A DNA stretch of 64,000 nt, from assembly GCF_030691135.1 (NCBI RefSeq), contig NZ_JAUYFA010000037.1, positions 81,637 through 145,636 on the forward strand, read 5' to 3'. Origin of the DNA: Phreatobacter sp. Lineage in GTDB: Bacteria; Pseudomonadota; Alphaproteobacteria; Rhizobiales; Phreatobacteraceae. The translations under genes were made by a program, and so were the position numbers. The number at the start of each line of letters is the position of its first letter. Position 1 is the stretch's first letter. Positions 8,195 through 16,270 of the stretch are shown here, one piece after another. A model generated the notes under the pieces. It did no database searches. It saw nothing but the letters and a program-made list of their open reading frames with translations, and was not told where the DNA came from.

Positions 8195-9090
8195 CAACTG
8201 TCCGCTCCGAACGCAGGACCGTCGTCCTCGCGGCGCTGGCCATGACCAGCGCGGTGTTCCTGTTCGTCGTGATGGATTCGCTGATGCGAGTGGTGGCGCG
8301 TGAGGCCTCGGTGGCGGTCGTCGTATTCCTGCGCAATGCGGTGCAACTCGCGGCGCTGGGCGTCTGGGCGCTGGCGACCGACTGGACACGCTTCGTCGTC
8401 ACCCGCCATCCGCTGCTGCAGATCGTCCGCGGCCTCTGCCTCGCCGGCACGACGCTCTTCGTGGTGCTGTCGCTGACGCATCTCACGCTGTCGCAGACCT
8501 ATGCCATCGCGCTCTCCGCGCCGCTGCTCGCCACCGCCCTGGCCGGACCGGCGCTCGGCGAGCCGACGCGACCTTTGCAATGGCTGCTCATCGCGATGGG
8601 CTTTGCCGGCGTGCTGATCGCGCTCGATCCCGGCGCGCCCTTTCTCTCGCTGGCGCTGCTGTTTCCCCTGGCGCTCGCCGGTCTCAATGCCGTCTATCAG
8701 GTGCTGACGCGCCATACCGGACGGACCGATCCGATGACGGCGCTGCTCTTCCATGCGAGTTTCTGGGCGCTTGTCGTGTCGGGTATCGGCGCGCTGGTCT
8801 TTCCCGGAATGCCCGACCTCGAAGGCGTGGGCCTGCTGGTCATTTCGGGGCTCTGCGGCGTCGTCTCCCATATCCTGCTGGTCTGGGCCTTTACCAACGC
8901 TCCGGCGGCCGTGGTCTCGCCGATGACCTACAGCCAGATCATCTGGGCTTCAGGCATCGGGCTCATCGTGTTCGGGGAAGTGCCGACGCCGACGACGCTT
9001 GTCGGCGGCGCCATCGTCGCGGTTTCCGGTGTCCTGCTGATCGTCTTCTCCGCACGAGGGGTCAAGAAGGGCGTCGACGCGTCGACTTAG
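8191..9090 (+). CDS. EamA/DMT-family permease
   Basis: A 299-aa membrane protein with about ten hydrophobic spans in two homologous halves, as in drug/metabolite transporters (RhaT/YdcZ-like EamA proteins). The second half contains the typical SPMTYSQIIWA segment and a short basic tail. It starts with GTG overlapping the previous stop (GTGA). In this setting it could export an intermediate or import a related compound; direction and substrate are unknown. It ends about 90 bp before the right-hand IS6 remnant. Confidence 0.75.
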   Translation: MTTVRSERRTVVLAALAMTSAVFLFVVMDSLMRVVAREASVAVVVFLRNAVQLAALGVWALATDWTRFVVTRHPLLQIVRGLCLAGTTLFVVLSLTHLTLSQTYAIALSAPLLATALAGPALGEPTRPLQWLLIAMGFAGVLIALDPGAPFLSLALLFPLALAGLNAVYQVLTRHTGRTDPMTALLFHASFWALVVSGIGALVFPGMPDLEGVGLLVISGLCGVVSHILLVWAFTNAPAAVVSPMTYSQIIWASGIGLIVFGEVPTPTTLVGGAIVAVSGVLLIVFSARGVKKGVDAST

Positions 9091-9183
9091 ATCGCCACCG
9101 CGTTTGCCGGCGGGGTCCCGCGCACTGTCAGCGGAACATCGGGGTTGCCCTGTGAAGGGCATGGCGGCTAGCGCGGAGCCACG

Positions 9184-9291
9184 TCCCATGCTCGCCTGTT
9201 TCGCTACGTCAAGACGTCGCCCGAGGTGATCCGCCTGGCGGTGACGATGTATGTTCGCTACCCGTTGTCGTTGAGGAACGTCGAGGACTGA
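9184..9291 (+). pseudogene. IS6-family transposase N-terminal remnant
   Basis: An open frame reads YVKTSPEVIRLAVTMYVRYP and then LSLRNVED before TGA at 9289-9291. This is the N-terminal block of IS6-type transposases, which normally continues into a DDE catalytic domain that is absent here. Downstream bases belong to another broken gene on the opposite strand. It shares a 29-base identical stretch, in the same orientation, with the remnant at the left edge of the window. Confidence 0.75.
9214..9242 (+). repeat. 29-bp direct repeat, right copy (IS6 fragment)
   Basis: Identical to 12-40 in the same orientation. Together the copies frame the 0.2-9.2 kb catabolic cluster. Confidence 0.9.
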
Positions 9292-9296
9292 TCTGA

Positions 9297-9846
9297 TCTG
9301 ATCGGTTCCCAAGAAACTCCACCTTCCGGCGTTCCAAAGGATGGGACCGGATCACGTCGATCATGCGCCCGATGCGGTAGCCGAAGGTCAATGCCGGTCC
9401 CAGGGTGATGCCTGCGCCAGGGTAGTGGCCGCCCATGATCGAGGCCATGTCGCTTCCGCAACAGTACAGTCCGGCGATGGGCTCACCATTGCCGTCGAGG
9501 ACGCGGCCGTCAGGGTCGGTCAGCAGCCCCGACGCCGTGCCGATATCGCCGGGATAGACGCGGACGGCATAGAACGGCTGTTCGGCAATCGCGCCGAGGC
9601 ATGGATTTCCCGCGATGGCGGGGTCGCCATAGTAGCGGTTGTATTCCGACGAGCCCTTGCCGAAACCGGCATCGATCCCGTCCGCCGCCGCTTGGTTCAT
9701 CTCCGCGATGGAGGCACCGAGCGCGTCTGCTGGGACATCGAGCTTTCTCGCCAGTTCGGCGATCGACGCAGCCTCAATCAGATAGCCGTCGCGGATCAGG
9801 TGAGTGCGGGGGCGTCCGCCGGGAAGGGCGAGCCCCAGGCCCCAGC
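9297..9846 (-). pseudogene. FAD-binding dehydrogenase, C-terminal fragment
   Basis: About 180 codons of the C-terminal part of a fumarate-reductase/3-ketosteroid-dehydrogenase-type flavoprotein. Recognisable pieces are GLGLALPGGRP, SSEYNRYYGDP and GGHYPGAGITLGPALTFGYR, which parallel the intact protein at 61525-63258. The FAD-binding N-terminus (about 380 residues) is missing and the 3' end runs into the IS6 remnant. At its 5' edge it is joined to an SDR fragment in another frame. It is a relic, not a working enzyme. Confidence 0.75.
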
Positions 9847-9945
9847 GGTCGACGAACGGGCGGTCGGCGAGACGAAATAGGAACAGGCCTCGGCGACATC
9901 CTCGGTGGTCCCGATTCTGCCGAGCGGAATGCTCGACGACATCTC
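9841..9945 (-). pseudogene. SDR dehydrogenase, C-terminal fragment
   Basis: The frame reads SSIPLGRIGTTEDVAEACSY followed by FVSPTAR, the usual C-terminal segment of short-chain dehydrogenases just before the V-T-G...DGG ending, which is lost. The nucleotide-binding and catalytic parts are absent. The order SDR then FAD dehydrogenase on the minus strand matches the intact pair at 61.5-64 kb, so this is probably a decayed copy of a similar operon with an internal deletion. Confidence 0.6.
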
Positions 9946-10089
9946 GGCGTCGCGGCCGGCGTGTCGCTCGGCTATCTCGACTTCCGCTTCCCCGACATCG
10001 GCTGGCGCAACGGCCATGCGCGGCTCGCCGCCTGGTATGCCGGCTTCGCCGAGCGGCCTTCCATGAAGGCGACGGCGCCGTTGGGATAG
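9943..10089 (+). pseudogene. Glutathione S-transferase, C-terminal fragment
   Basis: A plus-strand frame ends with LGYLDFRFPDIGWRNGHARL and AAWYAGFAERPSMKATAP before TAG at 10087-10089. This is the characteristic C-terminal helix region of bacterial glutathione S-transferases. The thioredoxin-like N-terminal domain is missing; its place is taken by the SDR and FAD-dehydrogenase relics on the other strand. Confidence 0.65.
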
Positions 10090-10610
10090 GCCTATTGGCT
10101 TGGTCGGTTCGGCGAATGTGGCGGCCGCTCGGCGCGAGATTTCGTGTACCGTGGATTTTGGCGGCCGCCATCCAGGCCTATCCTCGCCGAATGGGCGGGA
10201 TGATTTTCGAGGGCATCCGACCCCCTCAGTTTGAAGCGATGACGACGGGCGGCGGGCAGATGTCCGTCAAGCGTCAAATGACCCGAGCTTACGTCGGCGC
10301 GTCCGAGCCCGGAACGTCGGCCCGAGAAGGGACCGATCGCGCAGGTTCTGCTCTGCGCCTCAATAGCAGACTTTGGCTCTGTGGTCTGAAGCCGACCTTG
10401 GACTGCGGATCCGCCGATGCCTGGTCAAACCCGGCTTTGGCCGTTGCTCGACGCTACCGCACGTGGCGAGCCTCTGTTGGAACAATGGTCGCGCCCGCCA
10501 CGGGTTGCGGCGCATACGTCGCAGGGACCGGCATTGCAGCTGGAGGCGGAATGGCCTATGGGGCGATTTCAACGCGCTCGTTGGACAATTCCAGTCTCTT
10601 GTGAGCGACC
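10090..10610. other. Non-coding stretch, no gene recognised
   Basis: About 520 bp between the GST relic and the exchanger gene. Short frames exist on both strands but none carries a motif, a plausible ribosome-binding site or a consistent codon pattern that I recognise. It is likely further gene debris plus the exchanger's promoter. Confidence 0.5.
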
Positions 10611-11696
10611 ATGAACATGCTCATGTTTCTCGGCGGCCTGGTCCTGCTGGTCGTCGGCGCGAATGTGCTGGTGCGAGGCGCATCGAAACTCGCGCTATCG
10701 TTCGGCATCAGCCCGCTCGTTGTCGGCCTGACGATTGTTGCCTTCGGGACCAGTGCGCCCGAAGTCGCCGTAAGCGTCGGAGCGGTGCTCGATGGCAAGA
10801 CCGACATTGCCATTGGCAACGTCGTGGGCAGCAACATCTTCAACGTGCTGTTCATCCTGGGCGTCAGTGCGCTGATCACGCCGCTTGTGGTCAACATTCA
10901 GCTGATCCGGCAGGAGGTGCCCATCATGCTGGGCGCCAGCCTGTTGCTGCTGGCATTCACCTTCGATGGCAAGCTTTCCTTCCTGGAGGGCGGCGCGCTG
11001 TTTGCCCTGCTCGCAGCCTACACCATCTTCCTGATCGTGCAGTCGCGCCACGAAACCCAAGCGGCCCAGGACGAGTTTGCCGAAGCGGTTCAACCCGCCG
11101 AGGCTGGCGGCTGGGACAGTCACTGGGTCGCACAGGTGGGCCTGATCGCCGCGGGTCTCGTGGCCCTCGTTTTCGGATCTGACTTTTTGGTCAAGGCCTC
11201 GGTCAGTTTTGCGAAGGCGATTGGCGTGAGCGACCTCGTCATAGGACTGACCATTGTGGCGGCGGGCACGAGCATGCCAGAGGTTGCAACGAGCATCGCG
11301 GCGGCGTTGAAAGGCGAACGTGACATTGCGGTCGGCAACGTCGTCGGCAGCAACACCTTCAACATCTTGGGTTGCCTTGGCGTATCGGGGCTTGTCTCGG
11401 GCGATGTGGGGCTGGTCATGGCACCGTCACTGCTGGCCTTCGACATCTGGGTGATGCTGGCTGTAGCGCTGGCATGCTTGCCTGTTTTCATGACCGGAGG
11501 AGAGATCGCCCGTTGGGAGGGCGGCGTTTTCCTCGGTTACTACGCCGCCTATGTGTCCTATCTGATCCTTGCCGCCCAACAGCACGATGCTTTGCAAGCC
11601 TTCTCGGGATTGATGTTGAGTTTCGTGGTCCCTCTGACCGTTTTGACGCTGGTGGTGATGATGATCCGCCGTCCATCCGCGTCGGGCAAATCTTGA
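10611..11696 (+). CDS. CaCA-family Na+/Ca2+ (cation/proton) antiporter
   Basis: A 361-aa inner-membrane exchanger built of two inverted halves. Each half carries the family's ion-binding signature: VAFGTSAPE with GNVVGSNIFN in the first, and VAAGTSMPE with GNVVGSNTFN in the second. About ten membrane spans are predicted, with a longer loop between the halves. It resembles E. coli YrbG and would move Ca2+ out in exchange for Na+ or H+. It stands alone between the junk region and tRNA-Arg and may be cargo of the same insertion-prone locus. Confidence 0.85.
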   Translation: MNMLMFLGGLVLLVVGANVLVRGASKLALSFGISPLVVGLTIVAFGTSAPEVAVSVGAVLDGKTDIAIGNVVGSNIFNVLFILGVSALITPLVVNIQLIRQEVPIMLGASLLLLAFTFDGKLSFLEGGALFALLAAYTIFLIVQSRHETQAAQDEFAEAVQPAEAGGWDSHWVAQVGLIAAGLVALVFGSDFLVKASVSFAKAIGVSDLVIGLTIVAAGTSMPEVATSIAAALKGERDIAVGNVVGSNTFNILGCLGVSGLVSGDVGLVMAPSLLAFDIWVMLAVALACLPVFMTGGEIARWEGGVFLGYYAAYVSYLILAAQQHDALQAFSGLMLSFVVPLTVLTLVVMMIRRPSASGKS

Positions 11697-12027
11697 ATCC
11701 ATTTTTTCGCCACTGAAGAATTCCAGGGAGAAGTGCTCCCGGGAGTTCCGGGGTGAAATGAGCCGGGTTGAAGATGTTTCCCGCGGGGTGAACCACCCCG
11801 GGTCTGCCGGAGGCCGGTGGTCTTGATTTCTGACGAGGCCGCCTGAGCCTAGAGCGGACTTACATGGCTTGGTCTTTTACGCGAGGGCCCGCTGAGGCAG
11901 CTCCTCCAACGCAGCCTGTTCGACTTTGGCGGTGGCGAGCCTGAGCCCATGCCGAAACGCCACTAGGGCGTTAGCGTTGAGGTGAGTTGCGATACAGGCG
12001 ATTTTTCCCAGCAAAATCGATGTGCAT
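11697..12027. other. Intergenic stretch beside tRNA-Arg
   Basis: About 330 bp with no recognised gene. A minus-strand open stretch ends in EELPQRALA before TAA at 11877-11879 and may be the tail of a vanished gene; I could not identify it. A short hairpin CGATTTT/AAAATCG (11999-12019) lies just downstream of the tRNA 3' end. Confidence 0.4.
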
Positions 12028-12104
12028 TGGCGGTCCCGAAGGGATTCGAACCCCTGACCTTCGGTTTAGGAAACCGCTGCTCTATCCTGCTGAGCTACGG
12101 GACC
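12028..12104 (-). tRNA. tRNA-Arg (anticodon CCT)
   Basis: The 77-nt gene has an acceptor stem GGTCCCG/CGGGACC, discriminator G and an encoded CCA (12028-12030). The TpsiC arm is GGGTTCGAATCCC, and the seven-base anticodon loop TTCCTAA gives anticodon CCT, which reads AGG. Its 3' end faces the mobile-element debris on its left, a common position for integration. Confidence 0.95.
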
Positions 12105-12169
12105 GGTGCGCCCTCTATCTCACGCCGGCCGCCCGGGCGGCAAGACGGGAAAGCAGCCGAAACCGCCGA

Positions 12170-13852
12170 TCACGTACCGAAGAAGGAACTCCGCTTCGCC
12201 GCGGCGGGCGCCGGCTGCTCGGGGCCCGGATCGTCCGGCGGGCGGGCCATCGGGAAGACGGTTTCGGTCGGTACGATCTTCGGACGGTTCGGGGCCGCAG
12301 GTGAAGGGTCGTTGGCAGGCTCGGCCGCGGGCTGGGCCACCGCCTCGACGATCTTCGGGGCGGGCGCGGCCGGCATCTCCTCTGCAACCACAACCGGCTC
12401 CAGCTGGGCTGCGGCCGGTGCCGGCTGCATCTCGGGCGGGGAGGCCACCGGCGGCTCGACCGCCGCAGGGACCAGTTCGATGATAGGGGCCGGGGCTGGC
12501 GGCGCCGGCTGTTCCGCCTCGTGATGATCGGCGAGGACATCGTCAACCTGCAATACCGGACCGCCGATCTCGGCGACGGGCACTTTCCACTCGAAGGCGT
12601 CGAGGCGGCCGGTCACCAGCGATGCCGGCAGCCAGACATCGCTCGCCTGGCCGTCGGCGGTCCAGACCGGATCGCGGGCGGCGCGCAGGGCGCGGGCCAT
12701 CCATTCGCGTGCGCGGCCGTGATCACCATGTTCCTTGGCGCTGATCTCGGCCTGCAGCAGGCAGGCCCGCTGGGTCGGTGTCGCCGTGGCGGCGATGTCG
12801 TCGAGGGCGCGCCGGGCGACGGCGAATTCGCCGGCATCGATGGCAGACCGCGCGATGGCCATCAGGCCCTCGGGATGCGAGGGGACGAGGCGGGCGAGAT
12901 ATTCGACGCGCTTGAGTTCGTCGAGGCGCGAATCGCCCCGGCGGGCATGGGAATAGACCTCTGCGAGATCCGGGTGGGGCGTCGCTTTCCAGGCGGCCTC
13001 GATCACCCGCGAGGCCTTGCGGGCATCGCCATCGGTGGTGAGAAGACGGCCAGCGATCACGGCTGCCGGGACCAGGGTCGGGGCGAGCCCGTGCGCCTCG
13101 ATCGCCAGCGCCTTGGCGGCGACGGGATCGCGATCCTCGAGGGCGATGGCCTTGGCGGTGAGCAGCACGGCGCGGCGGCGCCTGGCCTGGTCCTTGTCGA
13201 TGATGCGTGCGGCATACTGCTTCTCGATGCTGGTCAGCGCATCGTCCCACTCGCCGCTCAGTGTCTGGCTCTCCAGAACGGCCTGGGCGGCCCATCCGGC
13301 CGAGGCCGATTCCTTGATAGCCTCGTCGGCGATGGCGCGGGCGACGACCGTGTCGGAACGGCGCTGCGCCTCCACATAGAGCCCGCGCAGGCCGAGGAGC
13401 TTGGTTTCCGGCGACCCCAGCATGGCGCGGAAGGCCTGTTCGGCGCCACCGCGATCGCCGGCGAGCTGCGCCGTCTGCGCCTTGAGCAGCAGGGTCAGCG
13501 GCTGGTCGGCTGCATATTTCGCGGCATCGGAGGCATGGCGTTCGGCGCTGCGCCGATCTCCCGCGCCGATGGCGATAATGCCCCGGCTGATGGCCTCGGT
13601 GCCCTTGCGGCGACGCCTGCGGCGCAGGGCGCGGGCAGCGAGCGCCGGGCTGGCGATGAGCCAGCGGGCGAGGCCGATCACCACCATCACCAGTGCGGCA
13701 CCGACAACCAGGGCGATGAGGCCGGTGACGACCTCGAATTCGATCTGGCGGCCGAGCCAGACGATCGAGACGGTGCCGGGCTGGTCGGCCATCCAGGCGG
13801 CGCCGAAGGCGAGGGCGGCGAGAAGGACGAGGAAGAGGACAACGCGGATCAT
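12170..13852 (-). CDS. hemY: HemY-type TPR membrane protein
   Basis: A 560-aa inner-membrane protein. Two N-terminal hydrophobic segments (about 3-22 and 41-66) form the HemY_N domain. TPR-like alpha-helical repeats follow to about residue 430, then a long proline/alanine-rich tail of low complexity. It is the last gene of the hemC-hemD-mic60-hemY block. The family's exact role in haem synthesis is unsettled; it is not the HemY protoporphyrinogen oxidase of Gram-positives despite the shared name. The tail is typical of Rhizobiales members. Confidence 0.85.
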   Translation of the reverse strand: MIRVVLFLVLLAALAFGAAWMADQPGTVSIVWLGRQIEFEVVTGLIALVVGAALVMVVIGLARWLIASPALAARALRRRRRRKGTEAISRGIIAIGAGDRRSAERHASDAAKYAADQPLTLLLKAQTAQLAGDRGGAEQAFRAMLGSPETKLLGLRGLYVEAQRRSDTVVARAIADEAIKESASAGWAAQAVLESQTLSGEWDDALTSIEKQYAARIIDKDQARRRRAVLLTAKAIALEDRDPVAAKALAIEAHGLAPTLVPAAVIAGRLLTTDGDARKASRVIEAAWKATPHPDLAEVYSHARRGDSRLDELKRVEYLARLVPSHPEGLMAIARSAIDAGEFAVARRALDDIAATATPTQRACLLQAEISAKEHGDHGRAREWMARALRAARDPVWTADGQASDVWLPASLVTGRLDAFEWKVPVAEIGGPVLQVDDVLADHHEAEQPAPPAPAPIIELVPAAVEPPVASPPEMQPAPAAAQLEPVVVAEEMPAAPAPKIVEAVAQPAAEPANDPSPAAPNRPKIVPTETVFPMARPPDDPGPEQPAPAAAKRSSFFGT

Positions 13853-13861
13853 GATCTCTCC

Positions 13862-15502
13862 TCAACCTCCGCTCAGGGCGCTGGCGGCATCGGTCGACAG
13901 GCGGCGCAGGGCGGATTCGGCTGCGGCGCGGGCACGCGCCTCGGCGGCCCAGTCGGCTCCCAGCGCCCGGACGGGCTCCGGCAGCCGGTCGAAGTCGGCG
14001 AGCGCTCCGGCCAGGTCGGCGCGGCGCAGCTTGGCCTCGATGCGGGCAATCGCGGTCGGCACGTCGTCACCGGCCGCCTCGCCCACCGGGCGGATACGGA
14101 CGAGGTTCTGCGCGCTCGCCGTCAGACGTTCGAGCATCGTGCCGTCGGCCGCAGGGCCGGGTGCGGCGCGCAGGAGCGCCGGGGCCAGGGCTGCGAAGCG
14201 TTGGGCGAGGGCACCCGTCGCGGGCAGGCCGCGTTCGGCGTGGGACTGGAGTGCACTCGCCGCCTCGGCGGGCAGGCCGAGGGCGCTCGCCATCCGCAGC
14301 TCTTCGGCAAACGGCTGTCCGCGGTCGACGGCGGCACGCAGCGCGCCGAGCCCGATGACGAGGGCGGCGCGCCGGCTGGAATCGCCGGCCTGCGCCCTGG
14401 CCGCTTCGAGCGCCGTGACCTTTTCCGTGAGGGTGGCGCCGGTGGCCGCCGTCGCCTTCATCTCCGCCTCGAGCAGCTGAAGCGTGCTGCCGATCTCGGC
14501 GATGCGACCGGACTGTGGCGCCGTGAGCGCCGCCACCCGCGCCTCGACGCTCGCCATGTCGATGGAAGGGGCGGGCGGGGCCGGCGGCGGCGCGGGGGGC
14601 GTGGCGCGCTGGGCCGTGGCGACAGCCTCGACGGCGGTCTTCAGGGCGTCGATCTCGGTCCTGAGCGGCGCCAGATCGACGGCGGGCACCGGAGTGGCGG
14701 CTGCGGCCGAACCGCCGGCCGCGGGGGCCGGCCGCTGTTCGAGGGCGGCGAGACGGGTCTCCAGGCCGGAGCGGGCCGCGTCCAGCGCCTCGATGCGCCG
14801 GGTGACGGGCGCCAGATCGACCGCCGGTGCACCCGTCGCAGCCGGACGGCTGGCCATCTGGCGAACCTGGCTGTCGAGGGCGGCGAGGCGCTGTTCCAGC
14901 GCGCCGTTGTCCTGAAGGGCGGCGGTCGGCCAGTACCCGGCCATCTGTGCGCCCGCGGCGAGACCCCCGGTGAGCAGGGCTCCGACGAGACCGGCCGCAA
15001 CGAGACGGCCGAAGCCCGTTCCAGACGGTGTGGCGGCCTCGGAGGTCGCAGGCGGCGGCGGAACATCCCGGGACGGTGTCGGAGGGGGCGTGTCAGGGGG
15101 CGTCTCTCGTGCTGCGCTGGTCACGGGGTCCTGGTCCGAACCTTCTCCGACCCTGGAACCGGGGGCCTCGACGGGCACGGCGTCCGGCGTGGGCGCATCG
15201 GCCTTCATGGAACTGGTCGCCGGCGCGGCCGCCGCATCTATGGCCGACGGCGCGTCGGAGGAGTGCCGATCGCCCAAACCGATGCCGACATCGGGTGATC
15301 CATCGGTCGCGGCCGCCACGGTTTCCGTCGCAGGCTCCGGCGCAGGCGCGCTCTCGGGACCCCCATTTGCGGCGATCCCGGCGGTATCGGACGCGGCGGT
15401 ATCAGCGGCCGGCACCACTTCCTGCGCCTCGAGAGTGATCGTCGGGGCCTTGCCGCGACGCTTGAGCTTCGGATCGTCGCTCGGGCGGTCGTTACTGGCC
15501 AT
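13862..15502 (-). CDS. mic60: Mic60/mitofilin homologue (COG4223)
   Basis: A 546-aa protein with an acidic, proline-rich cytoplasmic N-terminus, one membrane span at about 166-190 (VAAGLVGALLTGGLAAGAQM), a long helical/coiled-coil periplasmic part (about 195-370) and a C-terminal mitofilin-like domain. In alphaproteobacteria Mic60 homologues are encoded in the haem operon, as here, and are thought to shape inner-membrane invaginations like their mitochondrial relatives. It sits nine bases before hemY and about 70 bp after hemD. The identification rests on synteny and architecture; the C-terminal domain is too divergent to prove by eye. Confidence 0.75.
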   Translation of the reverse strand: MASNDRPSDDPKLKRRGKAPTITLEAQEVVPAADTAASDTAGIAANGGPESAPAPEPATETVAAATDGSPDVGIGLGDRHSSDAPSAIDAAAAPATSSMKADAPTPDAVPVEAPGSRVGEGSDQDPVTSAARETPPDTPPPTPSRDVPPPPATSEAATPSGTGFGRLVAAGLVGALLTGGLAAGAQMAGYWPTAALQDNGALEQRLAALDSQVRQMASRPAATGAPAVDLAPVTRRIEALDAARSGLETRLAALEQRPAPAAGGSAAAATPVPAVDLAPLRTEIDALKTAVEAVATAQRATPPAPPPAPPAPSIDMASVEARVAALTAPQSGRIAEIGSTLQLLEAEMKATAATGATLTEKVTALEAARAQAGDSSRRAALVIGLGALRAAVDRGQPFAEELRMASALGLPAEAASALQSHAERGLPATGALAQRFAALAPALLRAAPGPAADGTMLERLTASAQNLVRIRPVGEAAGDDVPTAIARIEAKLRRADLAGALADFDRLPEPVRALGADWAAEARARAAAESALRRLSTDAASALSGG

Positions 15503-15571
15503 CAGCTGTCTCCCGCTTGCCCCTCGGCATGATCTAGCGCGCTGGTGGACCCCGCCGCAACCCGAGTCAGG

Positions 15572-16270
15572 TCAAAGGGCGGCGAGGAGGGCGGCCTCGT
15601 CGGGGCGCTGAGCGGTAATGACGCATGAGGGCCCGAGAGGTTCCAGCATCGCTGCCACCGCCGGCGACAGGCAGACATGCCGGAGGCGGCGGGCCACGGC
15701 CGCCCCTCCCAGGGTCAGGCACAAATGGCAGAAGACCTCCGCGGCACGCGGAGAATAGTGCAGGACGGCGCCGAGGGTTCCATCGGCCAGGGTCCTCGCA
15801 GCAGCTTCCGGCCACTCGGTCACCGGCGCCATCCGATAGACGACGGCGGAGACGACAGCGAGCCCGGACGGGGCGAGGGCCTCGGCGAGGTCGCCGGCCC
15901 GGTCCTCGCCGCCGGGATGGAGAATACGGGCGCCGCGGGGAAGCCCGGCAGCCGCGATCAGCGCCGAAAGGGCGCGCAGGTTGCCCGCCGCGGAGCGGAT
16001 GTCGGTGAAGCCGGCGTCGGCGAGCGCCCCGGCCGTGCGGTCACCGACGGCAAAGGCAGGGAGCGCGACAAGCGCGGCAAGCCGGCCTGCGGGCATCATG
16101 GCGATCGTGCGGGGACTGGTTACGGCCAGAGCGGCAAACGGGCCGCCGATCTCCGCCGCGACCGGCACGGCGGCGAAGAGCGGTGCCACCACCGCCTCGT
16201 GGCCGCGCGCCGCGAGAGCCTCCGCCGTGCGGGAGGCCTCCGGCTCGGGCCGCGTCACGAGGACGCGCAT
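15572..16270 (-). CDS. hemD: Uroporphyrinogen-III synthase
   Basis: A 232-aa cytoplasmic enzyme that closes hydroxymethylbilane to uroporphyrinogen III with inversion of ring D. The start [20 protein letters not shown] is the classic HemD opening, and AVGDRTAGALADAGF and HYSPRAAEVF match the two-lobed fold. The sequence is poorly conserved in the family, but the position is decisive: its ATG overlaps the hemC stop by one base (TGATG), so both enzymes of consecutive steps are translated together. Confidence 0.92.
   Translation of the reverse strand: MRVLVTRPEPEASRTAEALAARGHEAVVAPLFAAVPVAAEIGGPFAALAVTSPRTIAMMPAGRLAALVALPAFAVGDRTAGALADAGFTDIRSAAGNLRALSALIAAAGLPRGARILHPGGEDRAGDLAEALAPSGLAVVSAVVYRMAPVTEWPEAAARTLADGTLGAVLHYSPRAAEVFCHLCLTLGGAAVARRLRHVCLSPAVAAMLEPLGPSCVITAQRPDEAALLAAL

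Noticed and set aside
10373..11182. A 269-codon frame overlapping the start of the exchanger gene
   Set aside because: Arg-rich shadow in a different frame of a clear membrane-exchanger gene.
11790..11812. Hairpin CGGGGTG/CACCCCG after the exchanger gene as a terminator
   Set aside because: The loop is only three bases and no T-run follows; support is too weak.
11877..11990. Minus-strand tail ending EELPQRALA beside tRNA-Arg
   Set aside because: It could be a gene remnant, but no family is recognisable, so it was not listed as a pseudogene.
12521..15298. A 925-codon open frame on the plus strand across hemY and mic60
   Set aside because: It is antisense to two well-supported genes. Its residue content (Gly, Arg, Asp, Gln-rich, no motif) is typical of a shadow frame in GC-rich codon usage.
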